64,000 nucleotides of DNA, taken from the NCBI GenBank assembly GCA_948144175.1, contig CANXME010002588.1:116343-180342 (forward strand), written 5' to 3'. The position numbers and the translations under genes are program-made. Source of the stretch: Closterium sp. NIES-65. Lineage: Eukaryota; Streptophyta; Zygnematophyceae; Desmidiales; Closteriaceae. The notes beneath the pieces were generated by a model that searched no databases, was not told where the DNA came from, and worked only from the letters and a program-made list of their open reading frames with translations. This document shows positions 9,777 to 21,479 of this stretch, piece after piece. Every line of letters begins with the position of its first letter. The stretch's first letter is position 1.

Positions 9777-11075
9777 ATGGCTACCCCTAGTCTCCTCGCT
9801 TTTGACGCTGAGGGTCGAGCCATTGACTTTGAGGTCTGGGTCGATGACCTGCAGCTGTTTTTACAGTGCGATAGGGCGGGGAGTCTTTCTCTCTTTGACC
9901 TCACCTCTGGCGCCTCCCCTGCTCGTGCTGCTGATGCTGACCCCACTGTTCGCTCTCAGTGGGCCACCCGCGATGCTGCTGCACGTCTTGCTGTGCGTCG
10001 CCACCTGCCTACCACTGAGCGCGCGCACTTTAGTCAGTACAAGAGTGCTCAGATCTTATACGACGCTGTAGTTGCGCGCTACTCTTCCCCTGCCACTGCT
10101 GCACTGAGCCGCCTCATGCTACCGTACCTCTTTCCTGACCTTGCTGCCTTTCCTACAGTCACTGACCTCATCACGCACCTCCGCACTTCTGACACTCGCT
10201 ACCGCGCCGCACTTCCTGCTGAGTTCTGCGCCAGGAACCCCCCCCCCCCCATGTACATCGCTCTCTATTACATAGTTACTCGCCTCCCTGACTCCCTTCG
10301 CGTAGTCAGGGACCACTTCCTCTCAGTCTGTCCCACCACTCTCACTGTCGACCTCCTCGAGAAGGCCCTCCTAGCGGCGGAGAAGAGCATAGTCGCTGTA
10401 GGAGCCTCTCGTGGTGACCCGCGCACCCCCGTCTTTGAGGGGTGTTCTCCTTCCCCCCTGCTGCCCTCTGTTGCCTCTTCTGCTGCTGCTGCCGACCTTC
10501 TTGGTCTTGAGTCGGTCGGCGCGGCGTCTGCCCCTAGCGGGAGACGCCGCCCTAGCAAGGGCAAGGGGGGCAAGGGCGCGGGTGGAGCTGGCAGGGGCGG
10601 TGGAGGTGGCAGTGGCGGTGGCGGAGGGAGTGGGGGTGGCGGTGGGAGTGGTGGTGGGGGTGGTGGTGGTGGTGGCGGCAGCGGAGGCGGCGGCGGTGGC
10701 GGTGGCGGCGGTGGGAGCGGAGGCGGCGGTGGTGGCGGAGTTGGAGGCGGCGGTGGCAGAGGAGGTGGTGGTCAGCGCCAGCAGCACTAGCAGCAGCAGC
10801 GTTCTCGAGACATCCCCCCGCCTCAGCAGCTCCGTGAGTGGTACACGCAGCGTCAGCGTAGTGGGGGTCTTGGCCCGTGCACCTACGTTCTTCATTCCGG
10901 CGACCGCGCGGGTGAGCACTGTGGGGGTGCCCACTCCACCCAGCGCTGCTTTGGCCGCCTGACGGACGCTTGGCGTCAGCAGTTCCCCGAGGCTAGTGAG
11001 ATTCCCCGCTGAGGAGAGCTGTCTAGGGCTGGCGTAGCGATCTTTGATCTTGACTTTGATGCTATCCTTGCTGCC
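9777..11075 (+). pseudogene. Copia gag, element A
   Basis: Start ATG at 9777 (MATPSLLAFDAEGRAIDFEV). A helical capsid-like region of about 250 residues is followed by a long poly-Gly/Ser tract (about 10590-10780) and a nucleocapsid-like zinc motif starting CTYVLHSGDRAGEHC near 10880. Two in-frame stops break it: TAG at 10788-10790 (a Gln codon in relatives) and TGA at 11010-11012 (a Trp codon). The poly-C tract at 10239-10250 gives PPPP in frame here. Confidence 0.93.
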
Positions 11076-13505
11076 ATGTATGCTGTGACTATTAGTGATG
11101 AGGGTGACTGTTACCGGTGTTTCCCGCCCGACCCGGGCATTGGTACTGCTGCGCTAGGTGCCAGTGCGTCTGTACTCTCAGGTACTGGTGAGGCTGCGCT
11201 CTCAGGTACTGCGTCGGCTTCGGCCTCCCTCACCTTCACACTTGACTCAGGGGCTTCTCGCTCCTTCTTTCGAGACCGCACCACACTCACGCCGCTTGGT
11301 CGGCCGGTTGCAGTCTCCCTGGTTGACCCCTCTGGGGGTCCTGTCCTCTCTCACTTCTCCACTGTCCTCCCGTGTCCGGCTGCCCCCTCAGGCACCCTGT
11401 CGGGTCTGTACCTCCCCTCGTTCTCGACGAACTTGGTGAGTGGTGCTGACCTGCATGATGCGGGGGTTCACCAGTTTACTCCTGCGAGTCAGCGAGTGAC
11501 CCACTGCTCGGACGCCCGCACAGGCCGACACCTAGCCACGTTTTCGCGTCGGCCCGGGCCGACTCTGTTTACCCTGACCACTGAGTCTCCTCCAGTCCCT
11601 GCGTCTGGCCAGGTAGCTGCGTCGGGTCACGTGTTTGCTGCTGCGTCCAGGTCTGGTCCTGAGTCTGCCCCCTGCTCGTGTCGCCTCCTGTCTCAAGAGA
11701 CTCTCTTGTGGCACCACCGTCTTGGCCACCCCTCCTTGCCTCGTCTTCGAGGCATGGCTTCCCGTGTCCTTGTCTCTGGTCTCCCCCGGTCTCTCCCTCC
11801 CCTTCCTTCGGGGCCAGGACCTTCCTGTGTCCCCTGTGTCGAGGGGCGGCTCCGGGCTGCCCCTCACTCCTCCCAGTTTCCCCCGACAGAGGCTCCTCTG
11901 CAGACGCTTCACATGGACGTGTGGGGCCCGGCCCGCGTCCATGGACAGGGTCACGAGCGCTACCTCCTGCTGGTGGTTGACGACTACTCGCGTTACACCA
12001 CAGTCTTCCCCTTGCGCAGCAAGGGTGATGTCACTGAGGTGTTGATCGACTGGATCCGCGCAACTCGTCTCCAGCTCAGGAGGAGCTTCGGCTCGGACTT
12101 TCCTGTTCTACGTCTGCACTCTGACCGAGGCGGAGAGTTCTCCTTTGGCCTTCTGCGAACCTACTGTCGTGCACGAGGCATCCGCCAGACCATCACGCTT
12201 CCGGACTCTCCACAGCAAAATGGGATTGCTGAGCGCCGCATTGGCATGGTCATGGACGTCGCTCGTACGTCCATGATGCATGCGGCTGCCCCCCATTTTC
12301 TGTGGCCGTTTGCGGTTTGGTACGCGGCGCATCAGCTCAACCTTCACCCCAGGGTCTCCCGGCCGGAGACCTCCCCAGCTCTGCTGTGGACGGGGAAGGT
12401 CGGCGATGCGTCTGCGTTCCGTGTCTGGGGATCTCGGGCGTTTGTCCGGGACTTGTCTGCGGACAAGCTGTCCCCTCGTGCTGCTCCCTGTGTCTTCCTA
12501 GGCTTCCCCCCTGACGCCCCAGGGTGGCAGTTCTACCACCCCTCCTCTCGTCATGTTCTGTCTCCCCAAGACTTCACGTTCCACGAGTCCGTCCCCTTCT
12601 ACCGCCTCTTCCCCTACCGCACTCCTTCCCTCCCCCCGCCACCGCACTTCCTTGTGCCAGGTCCCCCCCAGGTAGACCCCCTTCCCCCTCAGGGTCCTGC
12701 CCCTTCAGGTGTGTCCCATGTAGATGCAGCCGAGCCGGTCGAGGTTGCTGGTGACTCAGGTACTGCTGGGGGTGCTGAGCCTGGGGGTTATGAGCCTGGG
12801 GGTGCTGAGCCTGGGGGTGCTGACTCTGGGGGTGCTGCGCGCGTGGGTGCTGAGCCTGGGGGTGCTGAGCCTGGGGGTGCTGCGTGTGGAGCTGCTGAGC
12901 CTGGAGGTGTGGAGCCTGCGGCCACTGGACCTCCCCTTGTGGCGTCTAGCGGTGCTGGGCCTGGGAGTTCTCCGGGTTTTTCGTCTCGGCGGGAGGCACT
13001 CTCTCCACAGGAGCTGCGTGAGTGGTTTGCTCGCCGCTGGAGGCGTACTGCTGGAGCTGGCGCTTCTTCCGCCGCTGAGGGTGCTGGTGCCGCCGGTCCC
13101 GGAGCTCCTGGGCCTGCGGGTCCGCCTGGAGCTGGAGCTGCTGAGGGTGCTGGTTCTGAGACTACTACTGTCCGTCCTGGTGGTGGTCTTGCTGCGGGTG
13201 TTGCTGGTGCTGCTGGAGGTCCTGCCGCTGGAGGTGCTGTTGGCGCTGGTGCTGCTGGAGGTGCTGAGGGTGCTGGTGCTGTCCCTGCTGTGTCTGGTGC
13301 CGCCGCGCGGCCTCGGCCGTACTTCGTTCCGCTCCTGCAGCAGGTTCTTGGTCCTTCTCCTCCTGTAGAGTGTCCACCGCCTGTCCTTTCACCGTCACAG
13401 CTAGAGCCTGCCTCCCCACTGCCTGCTCCCTCTCCTTACACTGGTCCTACTGGAGGTCTTACTGAGCGTCGTGACCCTGCGTCTCGTCCCGCGTCGCCTG
13501 TCTGA
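11076..13505 (+). pseudogene. Copia protease and integrase, element A
   Basis: In frame with gag. The aspartic protease motif LDSGAS lies near 11240. The integrase has the zinc-binding HHRLGHPS region and the DDE core: Asp in HMDVWGP, Asp in HSDRGGEF, Glu in SPQQNGIAERR, all intact. A linker with AEPGG-type pentapeptide repeats (about 12770-12920) follows. The frame ends at TGA 13503-13505 at a small indel region, so RT is in another frame. Confidence 0.93.
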
Positions 13506-13567
13506 CTGCTTGCGCTAGTGATCGTGGTTCGCGTCAGCGTCCTCCTCCTGTCCCTGGCACGCACCGG

Positions 13568-15511
13568 ATGTCTCTGCGTCCCTCCACTGCTCCTCTGCGT
13601 GCCCCTTTGCCTTCTTCTCCTAAGTCCTCTCTTCCTGCGCTTGCCGACCCTGCGTCGGACTCCCTTCGTGCTGCCAGTCCTACTGTCACGCGTCTCCTTG
13701 CTACTGTCGTCACTGACCCCTCTTTTGAGTCCACTGCTGCGTCTGCTCTTGTTGCTGAGCTCGTCGACTTAGCTGCTCGCTGTCGTCTAGACTACGCTGC
13801 TAGTCTTGTTGCTGAGTCTGCGTCTGCCTGTCCTCCGTCCGTCGAGGGTGAGTGTGCTCTTGGCACGGACGTCCTTGAGGACAGGCAGGAGGAGTTTCAG
13901 TGTCTGGCAGCTGCTTCACCTCATCTCACGTCTGTACTGCTTGCCCCTGAGGGAGACCCGGATGCACTAGACATCCCGACTCCGCGCTCTTACGCGGAGG
14001 CCGTAGAGGGTCCCTACTCCTCTCAGTGGCAGGCAGCTATGGATGCAGAGATGGCTTCCTGGAAGTCCACAGGCACCTACGTTGACGCGGTTCCCCCTCC
14101 TGGGGCGAACATCGTCAGTGGGATGTGGATCTTCAGGGTGAAGCGGCCGCCGGGCTCTCCACCTGTCTTCAAGGCGCGGTACGTGGCTCGTGGCTTCAGT
14201 CAGCAGCAGGGAGTTGACTACTTTCAGACCTTCTCTCCCACCCCGAAGATGACAACTCTTCGGGTGCTGCTGCACATAGCCGCTCAGCGCGACTACGAGC
14301 TCCACTCTCTTGAGTTCAGCACTGCTTTCTTGCATGGTAGCCTGCACGAGGAGATCTGGCTGCGCCGTCCACCTGGCTTTACTGGGACTTTCCCCCCTGG
14401 CACCCAGTGGAGCCTCCGACGGCCAGTCTACGGTCTCCGCCAGGCACCGCGTGAGTGGCACGACACACTGAGGACTACGCTTGCGGCTCTTGGGTTTGCT
14501 CCCTCTACTGCTGACCCGTCTTTGTTTCTGCGCACCGACTTGGTCTTTGCCACTGCTGACACTGCTGGACTCGCCTACGTGAAGTCCGAGCTGCAGAAGA
14601 GACACACGTGCACAGACCTGGGTGAACTGCGTAGCTACCTTGGCTTGCAGATCACTCGGGACAGAGCACGCCGCACCATTACCTTGACTCAGTCACACAT
14701 GGTGCAGCAGGTCCTTCAGCGCTTCGGCTTCACGTACTCCTCGCCTCAGGCCACTCCTCTGTCTACTCGCCACTCGCTCTCAGCTCTGCCTTCGGATGAG
14801 TCCGTAGAGTCGAGTGGCCCGTACCCAGAGCTTGTTGGCTGCCTGATGTACCTGATGACCTGCACACGACCTGACCTTGCATACCCTCTTAGCATCTTGG
14901 CACGCTATGTTGCTCCTGGGAGACACCGACCAGAGCACATGGCTGCAGCGAAGAGGGTGTTGCGCTACTTGTGCAGTACGTCGGGCATGGGGCTAGTGCT
15001 TGGAGGGCGGAGTCTAGTGGTCCTCACTGGGCACGCGGACGCTTCTTGGGCTGACGATTAGGCTACTCAGCGGTCGTCGCAGGGTTACACCTTCAGTCTT
15101 GGTTCCGGCTCTGTTTAGTGGCGGGCTACTCGCTCGTCTTCTGTTCTCGGCTCCAGTTGTGAGGCTGAGATCTACGCCGGGGCCATGGCTGCTCAGGAGC
15201 TTCGCAGGCTCACCTACCTGCTGACTGACCTTGGAGAGCCGCCTCGTTCTCCTCCAGTGCTGTACGTAGACAACAAGGCCATGCTGGCCTTGTGTCGAGA
15301 GCAGCGCCTGGAGCACAGAACGAAGCACATTGCTCTCCGCTACTTTCTTGCTTGTGAGCTGCAACAGCGTCGTCAGTTGCGACTTGCGTACGTGGCCTCT
15401 GAGGCCAACACTGCTGATGTTTTCACCAAGGCACTTCCGCCTTGTCTTCATCAGCGCTTCTGCACTCAGCCGGGACTTGTCCCAGTCTTGCCTCACTTGC
15501 TCACCTCTTGA
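13568..15511 (+). pseudogene. Copia reverse transcriptase and RNase H, element A (active site deleted)
   Basis: The RT fingers/palm start with the usual WIFRVKRPPGSPPVFKARYV stretch near 14127. Where E reads LFLRTD, 14 residues including the catalytic YVDD, then LVFATAD, A reads LFLRTD directly into LVFATAD at 14539/14540: an in-frame 42-bp deletion. RNase H follows, with TAG at 15059-15061 and 15116-15118 before the final open part (15185-15511). Without YVDD the enzyme cannot polymerise. Confidence 0.95.
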
Positions 15512-15731
15512 CCTTACTTGTACTCTTGTATATATATATATATATACCTACTCTTGCTTGTTTAGACTTATATATATATATGTCTCCTCCTGCATGTGAA
15601 CTGGCCTTGTGGCCTTGACCTTGTGCTCAGACTGTGTGGTGACGTTGTGATCCACCCTGAGCTTGCTTTGCTTTACTTTGCTTCACTGGTCTTGTGACCC
15701 CTTGTTCTCCCCCACTTTGCCTATGGGGGTG
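15512..15731 (+). other. 3' untranslated region and polypurine tract of element A
   Basis: Contains TATATA-rich runs (15531-15583) and ends with CTATGGGGGTG just before the 3' LTR, the expected plus-strand primer. Strongly similar to the same region of E. Confidence 0.8.
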
Positions 15732-15862
15732 TGTCGGAACATTATAGCTTATGCTTTTGTGTAGGCTATAGTGGGGTATCCCATAGGGGGTACAACCCAA
15801 TTAGGGTTAGTACTTGTACTCACTTCATTCATAGTTCATTCATTCGCGTTCACTTCTTCACA
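15732..15862 (+). repeat. 3' LTR of element A
   Basis: 131 bp; differs from the 5' LTR only at the fifth base (TGTCG for TGTCA). Followed by the target duplication GCCGA. Confidence 0.95.
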
Positions 15863-17327
15863 GCCGAAGCGCTGAAGGACCTGCTGCACCATGTGTGACT
15901 GAGTCAGGGTAATGGTGCAGCGTGCTCTATCCCGGGTGATCTGCAAGCCAAGGTAGCTGCGCAGTTTCCCCAGGTCAGTGCACGTGTGTCTCTTCTGCAG
16001 TTCCGACTTCACGTGGGCGAGAGACTCAGTGTCAGCTGTGGCAAAGACCAAGTCGTCGACGTACACGAGGATGTAGAACGGCGGCAGCGAAGTGTCGGTG
16101 CGTAGAAACAGCGACGGGTCAGCAGTCGAAGGAGAGAACCCAAGTGCCGCAAGAGTAGTCCTCAGTGTGTCGTGCCACTCACGTGGCACCTGGCGAAGAC
16201 CGTAGACCGGCCGACGGAGGCTCCACTAGGTACCAAGAGGGAACGACCTAGTGAAGCCAGGAGGGCGGCGCAGCCATATCTCCTCGTGCAGACTGCCCTG
16301 CAAGAAAGCTGTGCTGAAGTCAAGAGAGTGAAGCTCGTAGTCACGCTGAGCAGCAACGTGCAGTAGTATTCGAAGAGTGGTCATCTGCAGTAGTACCCAA
16401 GTCGACAAGCTCAGCAACTAGGCCAAACGCAGCAGCAGACTCAAAGGAAGAGTTAGTGACAGCAGTGGCCAGGAGACGCGTGACAGTAGGACTGGCAGCA
16501 CGAAGAGAGTCAGACTCAGGGTCAGCAAGAGCAGGAAGAGAGGACTCAGAACGAGACGGCAGAGGGACACGCTGTGAAGCAATGGAGGGACGCAGTGACA
16601 TCCGGTGTGTGCCAGGGACTGGTGGCGGATGCTCACGTGGAGTACTACAAGTGGTGGAAGTAGTACGAACAGGGGACTCAGGACGGGACACAGGCGACAC
16701 AGGGCGAGACTCAGGCTGACGACGCTCTGTGAGACCGCCTGTAGGACCAGTGTTGGGAGAAGGACAAGGAAGTGGCGAGGCAGGCGGAAGGTGTGACTGC
16801 GACTGGACCGGCGGTGGACACTCTACAGAGGGAGGGGGACAAGGTGGAGGTGACTGACTAAGAACCTGCTGAAGGAGTGGAACAAAGTACGGCCGCGGCC
16901 ATGAGGTGCCCCCTTCAGCAGCAGAGACAGCACCAAAACCTCCAGCAGCTCCAGCAGCACCCCCAGCACCTCCAACGCCCGGGTCTGCAGCACCAGTAGC
17001 AGCTCCAACGCCCGGGTCCGCAGCACCAGTAGTAGCTCCAAAGCCCTTGTCCGCAGCACCAGCAGCAGCTCCAACGCCCGGGTCCGCAGCACAAGCAGCA
17101 GCTCCAACGCCCGGGTCTGCAGCACTAGCAGCAGCTCCAACGCCCGGGTCCGCAGCACCAGTAGCAGGGTCCGCGACACTAGGAGCGCCACTCCTGAGAC
17201 TGCAGCGCCGTGCGTACCACTCACGAAGACGCTGGGGAGAGGGCAGCTCCCGCCCAGGCGAGGAAGCACGAGTACCAGCTCCAGCAGCACCCCTAGCTCC
17301 AGAAGCACCTCTCTTGAGGCTGCAGTT
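15863..17327 (-). pseudogene. Copia reverse transcriptase and linker, element B
   Basis: Minus-strand RT with the catalytic YVDD at 16052-16063 and the usual FYILVYVDDLVFATADT context; it ends where A is inserted. Upstream, frames change near 16417 and within 16400-16900, so a frameshift or deletion lies between linker and RT: the section containing KARYVARGFSQ in relatives is missing near 16380. The linker has pentapeptide-like repeats rich in Gly, Ala, Glu and Pro. Confidence 0.88.
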
Positions 17328-19497
17328 CTATAAGTACCTCTCACAAAGCTGCTGTAAGGAGAGAGCTCCTCCAGGCGTAGCACTCCCAGGCTCAGCACCC
17401 CCAGACTCAACACCCCCAGACTCAGCACAAGCAGGCTCCGTACTCCCAGGCTCAGCACCCCCAGACTCCGCACCCCCAGGCTCAGTACCCCCAGACTCTG
17501 CACCCCCCGGCTCAGCACCCCCAGTCTCCGCAACCCTAGGCTCCGCACGCTCAGGCTCAGCACCCCGAGCAGGACGAGAGTCGACAGCTACCTCGACAGG
17601 CTCAACCGGGTCTACCTGGGACACAGCTGAGGGAGTGGCACCCTGAGGGGGGAGGGGGTCTACTACAGCAGCACCTGGCGCGAGGAAGAGAGGCGGGGGA
17701 GGGAAAGGGGCAGTGCGGTAGGGGAAGAGGCGGTAGAAGGGTACCGACTCGTCAAAGGTGACGTCCTGAGAGGCGAGGACACGGCGCGAGGTAGGGTGGT
17801 AAAACTGCCAACCAGACGCGTCCGGAACAAAGCCTAGGAAGACACACCGAACAGCGCGGGAGGAGAGCTTGTCTGCGGACGTATCGCGAACAAAAGCTCG
17901 GGATCCCCAGACCCGAAAACGCGACGCATCGCCAACCTCTCCCGTCCAACGCAGTGTCAGGGAGGTGTCCGGCAAGGAGACACGGGGCCAGAGGTTGAGC
18001 TGATGCGCACCGTATCGGACCGCAAACGGCCACAGAAAGTGGGGGGCAGCCGCATGGATCAAGGAGGTACGAGTGACCTCCATGACCAAGCCAATGCGGC
18101 GCTCAGCAACCCCATTCTGTTGTGGAGAGGCTGGAAGCGTGAACGACTGGTGGATGCCGTGCTCCGCACAGTAGGCTGCCAAGAGGTTAGAAGAGAACTC
18201 ACCACCTCTGTCAGAGTGAATGCGCAGGACAGGAAAGTCCGAGTGGAAACGCTCGCTGAGCTGAAGACGGGAAGCGCGGATCCAAGGGATCAAAACATCA
18301 GGGACCTCACCCTTGGTGCGCAAGGGGAAGACCGTGGTGTAGCGCGAGTAGTCGTCAATAACTATCAGGAAGTACCTTTCCTGACCCTGACCACAGATGC
18401 GGGCGGGGCCCCACACGTCCATGTGGAGCGTCTGCAAGGGAGCAGTCGTCGGGGGAAACGAGGAGGAGTGAGGAGCAGCGCGCTGCCGCCCCTCGACACA
18501 GGGAAGGCAGGGAGGAGCAGGCGAGGCTGGGAGGTGAGGGAGAACCCTGGGAAGACCAGAGACAAGGTACCGTTTGTGCATTGCCCGAAGGCGCTGCACC
18601 GACGAGTGACCAAGTCGGTGGTGCCAGAGGACTGTCTTGTGCGCCAGAGCGCAGCACGAGCAGGGGGCCGAGAGCTGACCTGACGCAGACGCAGACGCAG
18701 CTACCTGCGGGGACTCAGTAGTCAGTGTGTACAGGTCCGACCCTGGCTGCCGTGTGAAGGTCGCCAGGTGACGGCTCGTCCGAGCACACGTGCAGTGTGT
18801 CATGCGCTCGTAGGCAGGGGTGAACTGGTGGACACCCGTGTCCTGGAGCGCACTACCCGCCACCAAGTTTGTAGAGAACGAGGGGAGGTAGAGACCGGAC
18901 AGTGTGCCCGACGGGACGGCCGGACAGGGGAGGACAGTGGAGGAGGTCACACGGACTAGACCCCCAGAGGGGTCAGCGAGAGAGACTGCAACGGGCCGAG
19001 CAGGCTGCACAAGAGCCGTGGCGGTCACGAAAGAAACAGCGGGAGGCACCTGAGTTTAGTGTAAAGGTGTGCAGTGCCTCAGTCGACTCAGTAACAGGGG
19101 GCGCAGACGCACCAGCACCTAGAGCAGCAGCCTCACCAGCACCTGGGGTAGCAGACAGTCTAGCACCTAGAGCGGTAGCCTCACCGGGTCGAATGCCCGG
19201 GTCGGGCGGAACACGCAGGTACTGGGCACCCTCTCCACTAATAGACATCACATACATGGCAGGGAGAATAGGATCAAAGTCTAGAGCAAAGATATCAATG
19301 TTTTTCTTCATCAGATCAGCCCAGCGGGGCAGCGCAATGGCGTCAGGGAACTGAGTACGGCAAGCATTGTCGAGGCGTGAGAAGCAGCGCTGCGTGGGGT
19401 GCGCCCTCCCACACGTCTGACCAGTGCGGTCACCAGTGCGGATGACGTACGTGCAGCTAAGGCCACCACCCCCCCCCCCCCGTGCTGAGCGTACCAC
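17328..19497 (-). pseudogene. Copia zinc motif, protease and integrase, element B
   Basis: Starts with the nucleocapsid-like motif CTYVIRTGDRTGQTC...H...C (about 19455), then protease, then integrase with HHRLGHSS, HMDVWGP, HSDRGGEF and SPQQNGVAERR intact. The protease motif reads LNSGAS: the catalytic Asp codon is AAC (plus-strand 19054-19056), where A, C and E have GAC. A frameshift separates the protease part (19497-18973) from the integrase part (19049-17328). Confidence 0.92.
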
Positions 19498-20558
19498 TCA
19501 CGGAGCTCCTGGGGCGACGGAGAGTGCTGTAGGCTCTGGTCACCGCCAGTGCCTCCACGACCACCATTGCCGCCACCACCTCCTCGACCGCCTCCTCCCC
19601 TGCCGCCGCCGCGTCCACTGCCGCCCCCACCACCGCCCCCGCCCCTGCCACCGCCCCCGCTGTTGCCGCCACCACCCCCACCGCTGCCTCTAGCCCCACC
19701 AGTCCCACCACCACCCCCACCGTCGCCACCACCCCCACCACCGCCTCCCCCGCCGTCACCTTAGCCTCCCTTGCCCCCTTTACCCTTGCCGCTGCGGCGC
19801 CCGCTCGAGGCAGACGCAGCCCCGACCTTCTCAGAACCAAGGAGGTTGACAGCAGAAGCAGAGGCTATAGAGGGAAGAAGGGGGGAAGGGGAACACCCCT
19901 CAAAGAAAGGGGTGCGGGAGTCGCCACGAGAGGCACCTACAGCGACTATGCTAGCCTCAGCTGCAAGCAGTTCCTTCTTGAGGAGGGCAATGGTGAGCTC
20001 AGTGGGGCAGCGAGCTAGGAAGTGATCCATGACAGCACGCAGAGTGTCAAGGAGGCGGGTGACTAGGTGGTAGAGAGTGAGCTAGAGCAGGGGAGGGTTC
20101 TTGGCAAGAAACTCATCGGGCATGGCGGCACGGAAGCGGGCCTCACTAGTACGGAGGTGCGTGATGAGGTCAGCGACAGTGTGGAACGAGGCCAGGTCGG
20201 GAAGCAGGTAGGGAAGTGAGAGACGGCCTAGCGCGGCAGAGGCAGGTGAGGAGTAGCCGGCAACGACAGCGGTGTACAGTGCCTGTGCAGTCTTGTGCTG
20301 GCCAAAGTGCTCGCGCTCGTCTATCGGCAGGGAGTTGCGAATAGCGAAGCGAGAGGGGGCGTCACGAGTCTGCCACTGTGAGCGGGCAGTGCTGTCATCA
20401 GTAGCAGCAGGAGCAGTAGCATGGCCTAGGGCGTGATCGTACAGTGAGATGTCCTCCTTGGCAGTGAGCTGTAGGAAGAGGTGTAGGTCATCTAGCCAGG
20501 TATCGAACTTCACTGGGCGGCCCTCAGCATCGAAAGCTAGCACAGGAGGGCTAGCCAT
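19498..20558 (-). pseudogene. Copia gag, element B
   Basis: Start ATG at 20558 (MASPPVLAFDAEGRPVKF). Same fold region as the other gags but clearly diverged, e.g. SLYDHALGHATAP where A reads SLFDLTSGASPA. A stop follows NPPLL at 20082, the frame resumes at 20030, and a second stop follows the basic GKGKGGKGG stretch. The Gly-rich tract is 19500-19760. Confidence 0.9.
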
Positions 20559-20619
20559 AGCAGCAGTAGAGTAGCAGTAGTTGCACCCTAAAAACAGTAG
20601 GCAGGGAGACTCAGGTAGG

Positions 20620-21295
20620 GCGGCTCGATCCAGTACGGGCGGCGCGGCTCGGTTCAGGTAGGGCGGCTCGGCTCGGGTAGGGCGGCTCGGCTGGGTTCGG
20701 GCGGCGCGGCTCGGTTCAGGCTGAGCGGCTCGGTTCGGGCGGCTCGGTTCGGGCTGGGCGGCTCATGGGTGTCGCAGCGGGGTGCTAAGGGGAGGCGCGC
20801 GGGTCGAGAGGGGGCCGACGGGGCCGCTAAGGGGCAAACGGGGCCGACGGGGCCTCTAAGAGGGGGTCGCGCGTGGGGTCGACGGGGCCAGCGGGGCCGC
20901 GAAGGGGCGGCTCGTGGGGTCGACGGGGCCGGCTGGGGCCTCTAAGGGGGGCGACGCGCGGGGTCGACGGGGCCAGCGGGGCCGCTAAGGGGCGGCACGT
21001 GGGGTTGACGGGGCCGACGGGGCCATTAAAGAATGGGCGCGCGGGGAAAACGGGGCCGACGGGGCCTCTAAGCGAGGCCAGCGGGGCCTCTAAAGGGCGG
21101 CGCGCGGGGTGGACGGGGCCTCTAAGGGGCGGCGCGCGGGTCGCAAGAGGGGGGCGGGTCGCGGGTCGCGGGGCCTTAGGGGGGCGGGTCGCGGGTCGCG
21201 GGGCCTTAGGGGGCCGTGAAAACGAGGCGCACGAGGGCGCTAGGGGGGAGGCGCTCGAGGGCGCTCCGACAGTAGGGCGCACGAGGGCGCTAGTA
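20620..21295 (-). repeat. GC-rich repeat leader of element B
   Basis: Two repeat types: CGGCTCGG-based units (20620-20765) and longer units around GGGGCCGACGGGGCC with GCTAAGGGGC spacers (20800-21230). Different in sequence from the leaders of A, C, D and E but in the same place. Confidence 0.88.
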
Positions 21296-21342
21296 GGTAG
21301 CAGTAGTGGTGGGCCTTAGGAATCGGTCCTAGCGGAGGACCT

Positions 21343-21354
21343 GCTCTGATTCCA
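21343..21354 (-). promoter_or_regulatory. Primer-binding site of element B
   Basis: TGGAATCAGAGC on the minus strand next to the 5' LTR: the initiator tRNA-Met site with T to A at the fourth base, a change shared with element C. Confidence 0.88.
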
Positions 21355-21479
21355 TGTTATGAAGAAGAAGTGATTGCACTATGAAAGTTGGAGTACAAGT
21401 AGGAAACCCTAACTTTGTGTACCCCCTAAAGGCTAACCCACTATAGCCTACACAATAATAACACATATAGTGTTTGACA
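21355..21479 (-). repeat. 5' LTR of element B
   Basis: 125 bp, partner of 7658-7782. Followed on the plus strand by the target duplication CCAAC (21480-21484). Confidence 0.93.

Larger units (their letters stand above)
8795..15862 (+). mobile_element. Copia element A, complete ends, nested inside B
   Basis: 7,068 bp with LTRs 8795-8925 and 15732-15862 (131 bp, one mismatch) and the perfect target duplication GCCGA (8790-8794, 15863-15867). It inserted opposite in orientation to B, into B's reverse transcriptase just after the MVQQVLQRFG stretch. All copia domains are present in order, but the coding region carries stops, a frameshift and a loss of the RT active site. The near-identical LTRs mean a recent insertion, so part of the damage may predate it. 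Confidence 0.97.
7658..21479 (-). mobile_element. Copia element B, complete ends, interrupted by element A
   Basis: Both 125-bp LTRs are present (7658-7782 and 21355-21479) and differ at two positions. They are flanked by the perfect target duplication CCAAC (7653-7657, 21480-21484). Subtracting A and one copy of its target duplication leaves about 6.75 kb. B is a different family from A, C, D and E: its LTR is shorter and more diverged and its gag starts MASPPVLAFDAEGRPVKF. Order on the minus strand: LTR, primer site, repeat leader, gag, protease, integrase, linker, reverse transcriptase, [A], RNase H, LTR. Confidence 0.95.

Noticed and set aside
9017-9790. 257-codon plus-strand frame before gag of A, and similar long frames at 9169-9699, 30652-31182 and 48019-48675
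   Set aside because: They run through GC-rich tandem repeats that are open in several frames on both strands; no conservation of the peptide between elements.
12724-13368. Long Leu/Val-rich frames overlapping the pol linkers of A, C and E
   Set aside because: Shifted-frame reading of the AEPGG repeat and Gly/Ala linker; the real frame is the pol frame.
10788-15118. Reassigned stop codons (TAG read as Gln) to explain A's in-frame stops
   Set aside because: Relatives show Gln, Trp and Ser at the stops in A and Tyr, Arg and other residues in E, with all three stop codons used; the kinase and other genes end in normal stops.
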